From Elusimicrobiota bacterium (GTDB lineage Bacteria > Elusimicrobiota > Elusimicrobia > Elusimicrobiales > UBA9959): a stretch of DNA of 8,023 bases. Of the stretch, positions 1-5,417 are shown piece by piece (position 1 is the stretch's first letter; every line of letters begins with the position of its first letter). Location of the stretch: NCBI GenBank assembly GCA_030639665.1, contig DAOWCC010000112.1:1-8023 (forward strand), written 5' to 3'. The notes beneath the pieces are model-generated. The model worked only from the letters and a program-made list of their open reading frames with translations, was not told the DNA's origin and ran no database searches. A program made the position numbers and the translations under genes.

Positions 1-160
1 AAATTTTTATGGCGCGCGTAATTTCTTCTTCAGTTTCAAAGTTTTCGCCGCCATACAAATGGCCCGGAACATTTTTAAGCCCGCAATAAAATTCATCGGC
101 TCCTTTTTCAAGAAAATACCAAAATTCTTCCTCGGTTCCAATTCCAACCTGCATTCTCAT
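1..160 (-). CDS. U32 peptidase-family protein, N-terminus only (cut by window edge)
   Basis: The frame opens with ATG at 160 and stays open for 53 codons to the left edge, so only the N-terminus is present. The visible protein begins MRMQVGIGTEEEFWYFLEKG and continues with a GADEFYCGLK segment and a YGGENF segment. The pattern 'ALEKGADxxYxGLK...GxxNF' is how U32-type (YhbU/RlhA-like) proteins start: the first strand and helix of a TIM-barrel-like fold. Family members act in collagenase-like proteolysis, tRNA or rRNA hydroxylation, or ubiquinone hydroxylation, and nothing here picks among these. A second ATG lies at 154. Neither has a Shine-Dalgarno sequence; the first is kept because a -10 box ends 7 nt before it. 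It diverges from the + strand genes. Confidence 0.6.
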   Translation of the reverse strand, partial: MRMQVGIGTEEEFWYFLEKGADEFYCGLKNVPGHLYGGENFETEEEITRAIKI

Positions 161-167
161 AAACAAA

Positions 168-173
168 ATTATA
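168..173 (-). promoter_or_regulatory. Putative -10 box of a leaderless U32 gene
   Basis: On the minus strand a perfect TATAAT is followed by only 7 nt before the ATG at 160. Transcription would therefore start at or next to the start codon, which fits the missing ribosome binding site. No convincing -35 lies 17 nt upstream. The surrounding TGTTATATAAT could act as an extended -10. Confidence 0.35.
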
Positions 174-204
174 TAACATTTAATATGTGATAAAGAGGAA
201 AGAT

Positions 205-324
205 TTGCTTAAAATTCATGAAGCCAGGCTCTATGAAAAAATTACTCATTATCGCGCCTTGAACTCAAGGCTATGCCGGGTGTCGTGTCACGGACTATGT
301 CCATCAAAACAACAATTTACATAG
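205..324 (+). pseudogene. Short ORF with good RBS, possible broken gene start
   Basis: A TTG at 205 sits 5 nt after AGAGGA (194-199) and opens a 39-codon frame that begins LLKIHEARLYEKITHYRALN and ends at TAG 322-324. The EARLYEK opening faintly recalls the N-terminus of COG1180-type radical SAM proteins, and the frame then carries a CRVSCHGLC stretch, although the cysteine spacing (CX3CX3C) is not the canonical CX3CX2C. It overlaps the next fragment in a different frame. It could be a decayed gene start joined to an unrelated gene end, or chance. Low certainty. Confidence 0.2.
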
Positions 325-488
325 ATTCAGAACTGGAGAACGATGTAAAAGGTGAAGATATAGCCAAAGAGTTAGATGAAAAAGGATTTAAGAACATATA
401 TATGGAAACAGGCCATCCAAAAGAGCAATTCGCTCACCTGAAATTCATAAAAGAAGTGATAGGAAAAGAACCGCCGTTTAAAGAGTAA
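273..488 (+). pseudogene. C-terminal remnant of a receiver-like domain
   Basis: The 71-codon frame may start at ATG 273 or ATG 297; neither has a ribosome binding site, and an in-frame TGA lies at 234-236. From residue 14 the protein reads TTIYIDSELENDVKGEDIAK, then a helix and the segment NIYMETGHPKEQF, ending IKEVIGKEPPF. From memory this matches the last third of degenerate receiver-type domains found at the ends of sensor proteins: Y-I-D-S strand, KG-E helix, IY-x-x-TG strand, then a GKxPPF tail. A whole domain needs about 120 residues, so the first half is missing. It is probably a relic of a deleted signalling gene; a small functional protein is less likely. Confidence 0.45.
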
Positions 489-573
489 TCAGAGAGTAGA
501 AAGCAGAAAGTAGTGAATAAAGAAAAAAGAATACTGCCACAATAATCCTTAAAAAGAGTTTAATGAGTGCCCC

Positions 574-619
574 AAAACATTTTCATATGAAAATAATTCT
601 TTTCAAATGAAAATGTTTT
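574..619. promoter_or_regulatory. Tandem palindromic enhancer sites for a sigma-54 activator
   Basis: Two palindromes of the same type lie in tandem: a perfect 16-mer at 579-594 (core TTTTCATATGAAAA) and TTTTCA-AA-TGAAAA at 600-613. Their centres, 586.5 and 606.5, are exactly 20 bp apart, about two helical turns, so both face the same side of DNA. The block as a whole forms a larger inverted repeat with perfect 13-nt arms (574-586 and 607-619). The centres sit about 140 and 120 bp before the predicted start site, the usual range for upstream activating sequences of NtrC-type enhancer-binding proteins. The activator is not encoded in the window. Confidence 0.6.
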
Positions 620-635
620 TGACTGTTTTTAGTCA
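620..635. repeat. Short inverted repeat TGACT-N6-AGTCA
   Basis: Perfect 5-nt arms at 620-624 and 631-635 flank GTTTTT, immediately after the tandem palindromes and before the sigma-54 promoter. It could be an additional operator or part of the DNA bend region. There is no matching copy elsewhere in the window. Confidence 0.25.
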
Positions 636-699
636 TTCGAAATAAATCAAAAAATCGTTTTACCAATGAAAACTCCAAAAAGAGGGCTTTTATTAAAAG

Positions 700-716
700 T
701 TGGCATAAAAATTGCT
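700..716 (+). promoter_or_regulatory. Sigma-54 (RpoN) promoter
   Basis: The sequence TTGGCATAAAAATTGCT has the invariant GG at 702-703 and GC at 714-715 with exactly 10 bases between them, fitting the TGGCAC-N5-TTGC consensus in 8 of 9 defined positions (TGGCAt, TTGC). Transcription should start about 12 nt downstream, near 726-728. The tandem palindromes upstream supply the activator sites such promoters require. It drives the small secreted protein, the Cys-rich peptide and probably the membrane protein. Confidence 0.8.
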
Positions 717-725
717 CTGTAATGG

Positions 726-776
726 GTGATGCCGCATGGTAGATGAGCAAAGGGGTATAAAAGCCATGCGGTGTCC
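726..776 (+). ncRNA. 5'-terminal stem-loop of the sigma-54 transcript
   Basis: Bases 728-739 (GATGCCGCATGG) pair with 764-775 (CCATGCGGTGTC) in an uninterrupted 12-bp stem, including two G-U pairs, closed by a 24-nt purine-rich loop (740-763) containing AGCAAAGGGG. The stem begins at the predicted sigma-54 start site, so the mRNA would start with this structure. A 35-nt A-rich unpaired leader separates it from the first start codon. It does not match the c-di-GMP-I (GEMM) consensus or another riboswitch class I can recall. It may stabilise the mRNA 5' end or be an undescribed sensor. No terminator or RBS-sequestering alternative fold is obvious. Confidence 0.5.
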
Positions 777-810
777 GAAAAAAAACATAAAAAACAAAGG
801 AGAAATTAGA

Positions 811-1056
811 ATGAGGAAACTAGGAATAGCAGTATTTGCATTGATGTTTGCAGGAATAGCTTATGTTGGAGCACAAGAAGTGGAATTTGACTTTGACGGT
901 AAGAGCGATATTCAGAAATCTAAAAATATGGAAGGGTTTTCAATACTCGAAGGGATTTCGGATATTGAGTATAATATCCCTGTGCCTAAAAGAGTGGTTA
1001 ACTATGATATTGAAAATAACACTCCATTAATACAAAGGGGTAAATTTAAGTTTTGA
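811..1056 (+). CDS. Small Sec-secreted protein of unknown function
   Basis: The start is ATG 811, which has a strong AAAGGAG (796-802) 8 nt upstream; the earlier in-frame ATG at 736 lies inside the 5' stem-loop and has no RBS. The 81-aa product has a clear signal peptide: charged MRK, a hydrophobic core (residues 4-18), and a VGA cleavage site after A21. The mature 60 residues start QEVEFDFDGKSD, are acidic then basic, hold no cysteine, and end GKFKF. It should be exported to the periplasm or outside. It is first in the sigma-54 operon, 46 nt before the Cys-rich peptide gene. I recognise no family. It could be a second precursor or a partner of the Cys-rich peptide. Confidence 0.75.
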   Translation: MRKLGIAVFALMFAGIAYVGAQEVEFDFDGKSDIQKSKNMEGFSILEGISDIEYNIPVPKRVVNYDIENNTPLIQRGKFKF

Positions 1057-1102
1057 ATCTCATTTGCGAATTTTAAAGATTATATCGGAAGGAAGGAATA
1101 AT

Positions 1103-1351
1103 TTGGATATAATGTTGGCCAAATATTCGGACAGTAAGACTCAAATCACTCGTGCGGATTTTTTAGTGGAAATCGAACCGACGACAAAGTCATTATTAAA
1201 AGCATATACACTATTAAAAGGAACCCAGGACGGTGGTAGTGGGAACGATAATTGTTGGTCTGATTGTTCTGAATCTTGCCACTCCAACCCGAGCAGTCTC
1301 GGCGATATTGTTTGCCACATGACTTGCTATTATGTCTGTGAAACAACCTAA
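1103..1351 (+). CDS. Cysteine-rich peptide, candidate RiPP precursor
   Basis: The start is placed at TTG 1103 because a strong GGAAGGAAGGA (1087-1097) ends 5 nt before it; ATG 1112 would be 14 nt away, and ATG 1064 has no RBS and would bury this RBS inside the gene. The 82-aa product has a cysteine-free N-terminal half of leader type (residues 1-43, with a ADFLVEIEPT strand and a SLLKAYTLLKG helix), a Gly-Gly at 44-45, and a 37-residue C-terminal part. That part carries six cysteines in two matching clusters: C51, C55, C59 (CWSDCSESC) and C71, C75, C79 (CHMTCYYVC), joined by an 11-residue loop with a proline. The i/i+4 spacing puts each trio on one helix face. It has no Sec signal. It could be a radical-SAM-modified or disulfide hairpin peptide exported after Gly-Gly cleavage; it could also bind metal. 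Confidence 0.65.
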   Translation: MDIMLAKYSDSKTQITRADFLVEIEPTTKSLLKAYTLLKGTQDGGSGNDNCWSDCSESCHSNPSSLGDIVCHMTCYYVCETT

Positions 1352-1415
1352 AAACGGCTAGCATTTATAAGTAGTTTACAAATAGTAAATAAAAAATAAA
1401 TCAGAGGTGAAAATT

Positions 1416-2036
1416 GTGAAAAATTTAGTAAAAATCAGTGCTTGGTTCGTAGCTTTGGGGATAATTATCTCTTTATCGGTGCAGTTTGCCGGCTCCTCCA
1501 TGTTTGTTGTAAAAATTGTTTACAGTGTTGCCCCCATTCTATCGTGGTTAATCGCCATTTGGCTACTTGCATTTATCGGGCTCACTATATATTTGTTCTT
1601 ATCTAAGACAGTTAGAACAAAAGTCATTTCCTTCTTGACAGATATTTTTGTTGAAACGAAGGACAAGGAATCCAATGTGAATGCATTGAAGATATCTTTT
1701 TCCTTGATAATGAGTATTCTGCTAATCCTGTCGCTTTTTGCTTTTTTAAGAGTGAATGTTTACCGCGGCTATGAATGCAGAAAAGCTGGGAATGATATTC
1801 CTTGCGCCGTAAAGCGAGGCACTAGGAGAAATATTTATTTGCCAGGAGTAGGAATACCTGGTTCTACAGAATCTTCACGAACACTTAATGAAGCGGGTAT
1901 GAGTTACTTCATTGCCAATACTCCGCCGCTTGGAGATAAAACAGCGGCTAACATAACTTTCCTAACATTGCTATTTATTGCGATAAGCAGAATTTCTATA
2001 ATACTTTCTAAAAGGAGAGTCACTGATAAAAACTAA
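1416..2036 (+). CDS. Four-helix inner-membrane protein, unknown function
   Basis: GTG 1416 is preferred over GTG 1407 because AGAGGTGA (1403-1410) is correctly spaced for 1416 and overlaps 1407. The 206-aa protein has four predicted membrane helices, near residues 7-25, 40-61, 92-111 and 178-197. Charge distribution (KTVRTK in the second loop, SKRRVTDK at the end) puts both termini inside. The long third loop (about 112-177) would face the periplasm; it is basic and holds two cysteines, C121 and C130, that could form a disulfide. It is last in the sigma-54 operon, 64 nt after the Cys-rich peptide, and is followed by a terminator. Location suggests immunity, sensing or export of the peptide, but no family is recognised and no transporter motif is present. 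Confidence 0.7.
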   Translation: MKNLVKISAWFVALGIIISLSVQFAGSSMFVVKIVYSVAPILSWLIAIWLLAFIGLTIYLFLSKTVRTKVISFLTDIFVETKDKESNVNALKISFSLIMSILLILSLFAFLRVNVYRGYECRKAGNDIPCAVKRGTRRNIYLPGVGIPGSTESSRTLNEAGMSYFIANTPPLGDKTAANITFLTLLFIAISRISIILSKRRVTDKN

Positions 2037-2061
2037 AGAAAACACCAAATAAAAAAATCTG

Positions 2062-2098
2062 CCGGCAATTGAGCACGCAAGCCCAATTGCCGGTTTTT
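2062..2098 (+). terminator. Intrinsic terminator after the sigma-54 operon
   Basis: CCGGCAATTG (2062-2071) pairs perfectly with CAATTGCCGG (2084-2093) around a 12-nt loop, followed by TTTTTCTTT. It begins 26 nt after the membrane-protein stop. An A-run at 2051-2057 on the other side gives it a T-run on the minus strand as well, so it may stop the convergent operon too. Confidence 0.75.
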
Positions 2099-2147
2099 CT
2101 TTGAAACGACGCTTCTGGCCACTTTCCAGGAAATCCGGTTTTTGTTC

Positions 2148-2161
2148 GCGCAAGGTTGCGC
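2148..2161. repeat. Small inverted repeat GCGCAA-GG-TTGCGC
   Basis: Perfect 6-nt arms around GG, lying between the two + strand terminators. There is no T-run on either side and no gene nearby, so no role is assigned. Confidence 0.3.
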
Positions 2162-2164
2162 TGT

Positions 2165-2211
2165 AAAGGGGAGTTTCCTATCGAAGCTTTATCGAAGTAC
2201 CCCCTTTTTTT
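2165..2211 (+). terminator. Second intrinsic terminator
   Basis: AAAGGGGAGT (2165-2174) pairs with ACCCCCTTT (2199-2207) with a single bulged A, and the right arm runs into seven Ts (2205-2211). The loop contains the direct repeat TATCGAAG (2179-2186 and 2190-2197). It is a backup terminator for the + strand operon. Confidence 0.55.
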
Positions 2212-2385
2212 GCCGGTTTTGAGAAATACCGGTTTTTAAAATCCGTGCCGGCAATTAGGCTTAGCCTTAATTGCTGACCTTTCCCCCGAAAACCGGAGCA
2301 ATTGAAACTCATTGTGGATATTCTAAGGCTCTGCCCCATCACTTATCTCGCCATTAAGGCGATACAAATTAGGACAGCCAAATGG

Positions 2386-3312
2386 CTAATTAGTTCTTTC
2401 ATAGAGCCTTAACTGGCCTTTTTTTACTTGGCTTATTATAGCCGCGGGTTTTTTTGAAAAAGCGGAAATTTCTTTATCGCCAAACAATCGCAAATAATCT
2501 TTCCTAGGCCCGGCGCAAATTTCTTTTAAACTGCATTTTAAACACGCTTTTACATGCTTTTTTTCGCCCAAATATGTTTTATCGCCCTTGATTATTCTGT
2601 CAATATCTCTGGAATAAGCTTCATAACCCTCTAAAACACAAAGAGGGAAACCGTCCAATATAATGGGCACTCGCGACTTCTTGGACTTCTCCAAAGCTTT
2701 AATGATATAAGGCCGCGCTTCACTTAATCTCGGCGCGAGATATTTTCTTTTTTTAACAATCCCTTTTATCTTAATGAAATTCAAAGCCACAAAAAATACT
2801 CCCTGAAATTCCCGCGCTATAAAATCAATATAGGCAGGCAAGGTTTTATAATTAAGCGCATTCAGGACAAAAGTTATTATTACTCCGTCATTAACGCTCT
2901 TAAGCGTTCTTTTAATTATTTTTATCCTTTTATGAAACTGTTTATCGGTTCCGGTCAGCGTATCATGCAGTTTCTCTATATGGGACGGAAAATTAAATTC
3001 AAATTTGGTTATCCCGCTTTTTATTAAAACTTCCAATTTCTTCTCATTAAGCAAAAGGCCGTTTGTAAGCAAGGTTATTTCACAGGCGCCGCTTTTTTTC
3101 GCCCTTTTAGTCCAATAAACCAAATCTTTGCTCATAAGAGGTTCTCCGCCTTCAAAAGCGAGAGCCTTATAGCCCAATTTAAGGCAATCGGAAAGCTCTT
3201 TCTTGTCCATGGCTTTTTTTTCGCCCTTAACCGAACAAAAAATACAATCCTGATTGCATTCGTCGGTCAGGAAAAGATTGGGTTCAAGATCATTAACGGA
3301 AGATTTTTTCAT
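2386..3312 (-). CDS. Radical SAM enzyme with auxiliary Fe-S cluster (paralog C)
   Basis: ATG 3312 is chosen because it overlaps the upstream stop as ATGA; a longer frame from 3348 would run 40 nt into the preceding gene. The 308-aa enzyme has the radical SAM CX3CX2C motif (C19, C23, C26; CNQDCIFC) that binds the [4Fe-4S] cluster cleaving S-adenosylmethionine, then FEGGEP (GGEP at 55-58) and LLTNG for SAM contacts. Its C-terminal part has FPLCVL (C225) and C257, C260, C266 in CLKCSLKEICAGPRKDYL, which are four cysteines suited to a second [4Fe-4S] cluster. It shares PLCxL and CxGPRKDYL with the 281-aa paralog, so the two act on related substrates or diverged recently. It is the last gene of the operon. 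The 30-residue tail beyond the paralog's end is basic. Peptide or cofactor modification is inferred; the exact reaction is unknown. Confidence 0.85.
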   Translation of the reverse strand: MKKSSVNDLEPNLFLTDECNQDCIFCSVKGEKKAMDKKELSDCLKLGYKALAFEGGEPLMSKDLVYWTKRAKKSGACEITLLTNGLLLNEKKLEVLIKSGITKFEFNFPSHIEKLHDTLTGTDKQFHKRIKIIKRTLKSVNDGVIITFVLNALNYKTLPAYIDFIAREFQGVFFVALNFIKIKGIVKKRKYLAPRLSEARPYIIKALEKSKKSRVPIILDGFPLCVLEGYEAYSRDIDRIIKGDKTYLGEKKHVKACLKCSLKEICAGPRKDYLRLFGDKEISAFSKKPAAIISQVKKGQLRLYERTN

Positions 3313-4565
3313 GAAAGAGATTTTAAATAAGCGCCCAAAGCCACGCAAAAAACATCAATATCGCGCTTTGAACTGTAAATAAAAAAGGATAATCTGATTG
3401 TTGATTTTATATCTGAATTTAAAACGGCCAAATCAGCGCAATGCCGTCCGCATCTCACGGCCACAAAATGTTTGGAGGAATATTCATTTAGAAAAATATT
3501 AAAATCAACAATGGAAAATCGGGGATTTTCACAGATAAAAGATACGATACTGCCATTTTTTAATTCCGCCCGATTGCCCAAAACTCTGATTTTTTCAAAA
3601 GAAGAAAGTTTCGCGCAGGCATATTGGACAATTTCTTGAATACGCGCCCTTATATTTTGATAACCGATTTTATTTAACACTTCAAAAGATTTTCTAAGCG
3701 CCGCGGCGCCGGAATAATTTTGAATACCGGCTTCATAAACCGCATTGTTTTTAAAAAAATCAACTTTATAGGAACCGCCTTTATAAGCTATTTCCTTAAC
3801 GGTTCCGCCGCCGAGTTTTGAAGAATTTAAGGATTTGAAAAGACTTTTCTTAATATATAAAACACCTATGCCGAAAGGAGCTCCCATTTTATGGCCCGAG
3901 AAAGCGAGCATATCCGCGTTTAAACCGCTGACATTTTCTTTATGAGTGGGAATATATTGAGCGGCATCAACAAAAACTTTAGCTCCGTTTTTATGAGCGG
4001 CGTTTATGAATTTTTTAATATCAACGGCTCCGCCGAAAACATTGGAAGCGCGCGTTACGCAAACAAGAGCCGTTTTGGCATTAAGCATCTTTTTATACGC
4101 GCTAAAATCTGGCTTAAAATCTTTAAGCGGAATAATTCTGAGTTTTATTTTCCCCAGTTTGCTTAAACGGTAAAAAGGAAGAAAAACGCTATTATGCTCC
4201 AAAGGCGAAAGAATAACTTCCGCTCCTTTTTTAAAGGGAAAACTCGCCGCCGCGATATTTAACGCTTCCGTCGTTCCGCTTGTGAAAACTATTTCTTCAG
4301 GGCTCTTGGCCCCTATAAAAAGGGCAATGGCTTTTCGCGCCGCGCAAAATTCAGCCTCTACCTCGCGGCTAAGCAAATGAACCGATCTTTTCCCCGCGCA
4401 ACCCCCGAATTTAAGCAAAAAATCGCTCTGCTCGCGGGCGGCGGATTTCATTTTTAAAGCCGTGCAAGCGCTATCAAGATAGATTATGGCCTTTTTTGAA
4501 ATCTTGCGGCTAAGCGCCGGAAATTCTTTTTTTAAAGGCGGAATATTTTTTTTGCCCGGCATCAT
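3309..4565 (-). CDS. SufS-like cysteine desulfurase / class V PLP enzyme
   Basis: The start is ATG 4565, overlapping the previous stop as ATGA; a second ATG follows directly. At 418 aa it has the normal length of a SufS/CsdA (group II) desulfurase. Visible PLP-site features are GTTE (97-100), EHNS with H124 stacking on the cofactor, RASNVFG (172-178), D200-A-A-Q203 holding the pyridine ring, and SGHK with the Schiff-base lysine K226. The catalytic loop VRCGRHCA keeps a cysteine at C376, matching the SufS loop RxGHHCA, so sulfur abstraction from cysteine is plausible; C372 four residues earlier is extra. The usual HVSN histidine is replaced by arginine (R172). No SufE, SufU or scaffold gene is adjacent. 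Lying between two radical SAM genes with overlaps on both sides, it probably supplies sulfur to their auxiliary clusters or acts on the peptide product (a lyase or sulfur-transfer step). Its substrate cannot be told from sequence. Confidence 0.85.
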   Translation of the reverse strand: MMPGKKNIPPLKKEFPALSRKISKKAIIYLDSACTALKMKSAAREQSDFLLKFGGCAGKRSVHLLSREVEAEFCAARKAIALFIGAKSPEEIVFTSGTTEALNIAAASFPFKKGAEVILSPLEHNSVFLPFYRLSKLGKIKLRIIPLKDFKPDFSAYKKMLNAKTALVCVTRASNVFGGAVDIKKFINAAHKNGAKVFVDAAQYIPTHKENVSGLNADMLAFSGHKMGAPFGIGVLYIKKSLFKSLNSSKLGGGTVKEIAYKGGSYKVDFFKNNAVYEAGIQNYSGAAALRKSFEVLNKIGYQNIRARIQEIVQYACAKLSSFEKIRVLGNRAELKNGSIVSFICENPRFSIVDFNIFLNEYSSKHFVAVRCGRHCADLAVLNSDIKSTIRLSFFIYSSKRDIDVFCVALGAYLKSLS

Positions 4566-5407
4566 ATATCTCCGTATATTTTAAGATAATCCTTTCTCGG
4601 TCCTGAGCAAATATTAACATATTTGCATTTTAAACATCTTTTCAAATGAATCTTTTCTTTTCTATGCAAACCGCTTTTATTCAAAGCTATTTTCCCGATA
4701 TCAACATTCAGCCGATAATAAGCTCCCAGCATACAAAGAGGAATATGATCAATTTCACACTTAATCTTGCTTTTTACGCAAAGCTCCGAAGCCTCAATAA
4801 TATATTTTGACACCGTCCGATATTTTGGAACGATTTTTTTTGTTAAAGCTTTTCCCATAGCCTTAACAAAACTGAACTGCAGCCACCTAATGCGGGGAAA
4901 CTCTTTAATTATAAATTCAACAAATACGGGCGCTTGCTTATAATTTAATCTGCAAATAATGTAAGTCAGCCTTATATCCGCGCCAAGCTCAAGCAATAAT
5001 TTTACGCCTTTTATTTTGTCGGCGAAAATATTTTTTACACCGCTTACTTTCGCGTCCATAACCGCATCCGCCGCGGATAAATTAACATTAAAATATCCTC
5101 CCGACAAATTAACAGCCTTAACGAGCTTTTTTAAAATATCCAAAGGAATATCTTTAACAAGCGAAGCATTGGTTTGTATTTCTATTTTTTTATCGCGCTT
5201 CACCGCGAAAAGAACAAGTTTCAAAAGATGGATGCCGCCCAAAAGAAAAGGTTCGCCGCCGGATATCTGAATAAGCTTATCTTTTGAGCTTTTTATTTCT
5301 CGGCAAAAACCGTTAAAATCATACTTTTTATTCTTCGCGTTTTTGCCCGGATAGGAGCAAAACACGCAGTCTTGATTACACTTGTGAATAATACGCAATA
5401 AAGCCAT
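4562..5407 (-). CDS. Radical SAM enzyme with auxiliary Fe-S cluster (paralog B)
   Basis: ATG 5407 follows AAGGA, which overlaps the upstream stop, giving a 10-nt gap and a clear start. The 281-aa protein is compact: CX3CX2C at C10, C14, C17 (CNQDCVFC) only nine residues in, ISGGEP (GGEP 50-53), and IQTNAS. The C-terminal third has IPLCML (C225) and C258, C261, C267 in CLKCKYVNICSGPRKDYL, predicting a second [4Fe-4S] cluster; the protein ends right after IYGDI. It is closely related to the 308-aa enzyme encoded two genes downstream. Its stop overlaps the start of the PLP enzyme as ATGA, so the two are translationally coupled. The reaction is unknown; the set resembles peptide- or cofactor-maturing radical SAM enzymes. 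Confidence 0.85.
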   Translation of the reverse strand: MALLRIIHKCNQDCVFCSYPGKNAKNKKYDFNGFCREIKSSKDKLIQISGGEPFLLGGIHLLKLVLFAVKRDKKIEIQTNASLVKDIPLDILKKLVKAVNLSGGYFNVNLSAADAVMDAKVSGVKNIFADKIKGVKLLLELGADIRLTYIICRLNYKQAPVFVEFIIKEFPRIRWLQFSFVKAMGKALTKKIVPKYRTVSKYIIEASELCVKSKIKCEIDHIPLCMLGAYYRLNVDIGKIALNKSGLHRKEKIHLKRCLKCKYVNICSGPRKDYLKIYGDI

Positions 5408-5417
5408 TTACTTTTCC

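Larger units (their letters stand above)
2037..2385. other. Hairpin-rich gene-free spacer between convergent operons
   Basis: No credible gene lies in these 349 bp. Besides the two terminators the spacer holds a third stem, GCAATTAGGC (2251-2260) with GCCTTAATTGC (2264-2274), and a fourth, CGCC-ATTAA-GGCG (2349-2361). A fifth, AGCCA-AA-TGGCT (2376-2387), includes the stop codon of the last minus-strand gene. The word CCGGTTTT recurs at 2090, 2135, 2213 and 2229 and inverted at 2291-2296, and GCCGGCAATT occurs at 2061 and 2247-2256. The region looks like an array of related hairpin units, perhaps remnants of an intergenic repeat family. No strong terminator directed at the minus strand is seen right after 2386. 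Confidence 0.5.

Noticed and set aside
644..659. IHF-binding site between the enhancers and the sigma-54 promoter
   Set aside because: AATCAAAAAATCG resembles WATCAA-N4-TTR but fails in the TTR part; A-rich DNA gives such matches by chance.
726..776. c-di-GMP-I (GEMM) riboswitch
   Set aside because: The loop lacks the GEMM core and the two-helix docking layout; only one long stem is seen.
736..810. Longer start (ATG 736) for the small secreted protein
   Set aside because: It lies within the 5' stem-loop, has no RBS, and would place 25 charged residues before a well-formed signal peptide. ATG 811 has AAAGGAG at good distance.
1064..1102. ATG 1064 as start of the Cys-rich peptide
   Set aside because: No RBS precedes it, whereas the strong GGAAGGAAGGA lies inside this stretch and is spaced for TTG 1103.
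1103..1351. SCIFF/ranthipeptide or plant-type alpha-hairpinin assignment for the Cys-rich peptide
   Set aside because: Six cysteines within a short span invite both names, but the CX3CX3C twin spacing and leader fit neither family as I know it.
1146..1364. 72-codon minus-strand ORF opposite the Cys-rich peptide
   Set aside because: It is the antisense of a gene with a good RBS and a patterned cysteine core, and it lacks its own RBS and context.
1375..1389. TTTAC-AAATA-GTAAA hairpin between the Cys-rich peptide and the membrane protein
   Set aside because: Five A-T-rich base pairs and no T-run: too weak to call a terminator or processing site.
1971..2153. 60-codon minus-strand ORF in the spacer
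   Set aside because: It runs through the first terminator and into the membrane protein gene, with no recognisable domain.
3313..3348. Upstream start of the last radical SAM gene
   Set aside because: It would overlap the PLP enzyme gene by 40 nt; the ATGA start at 3312 matches the operon's other junction.
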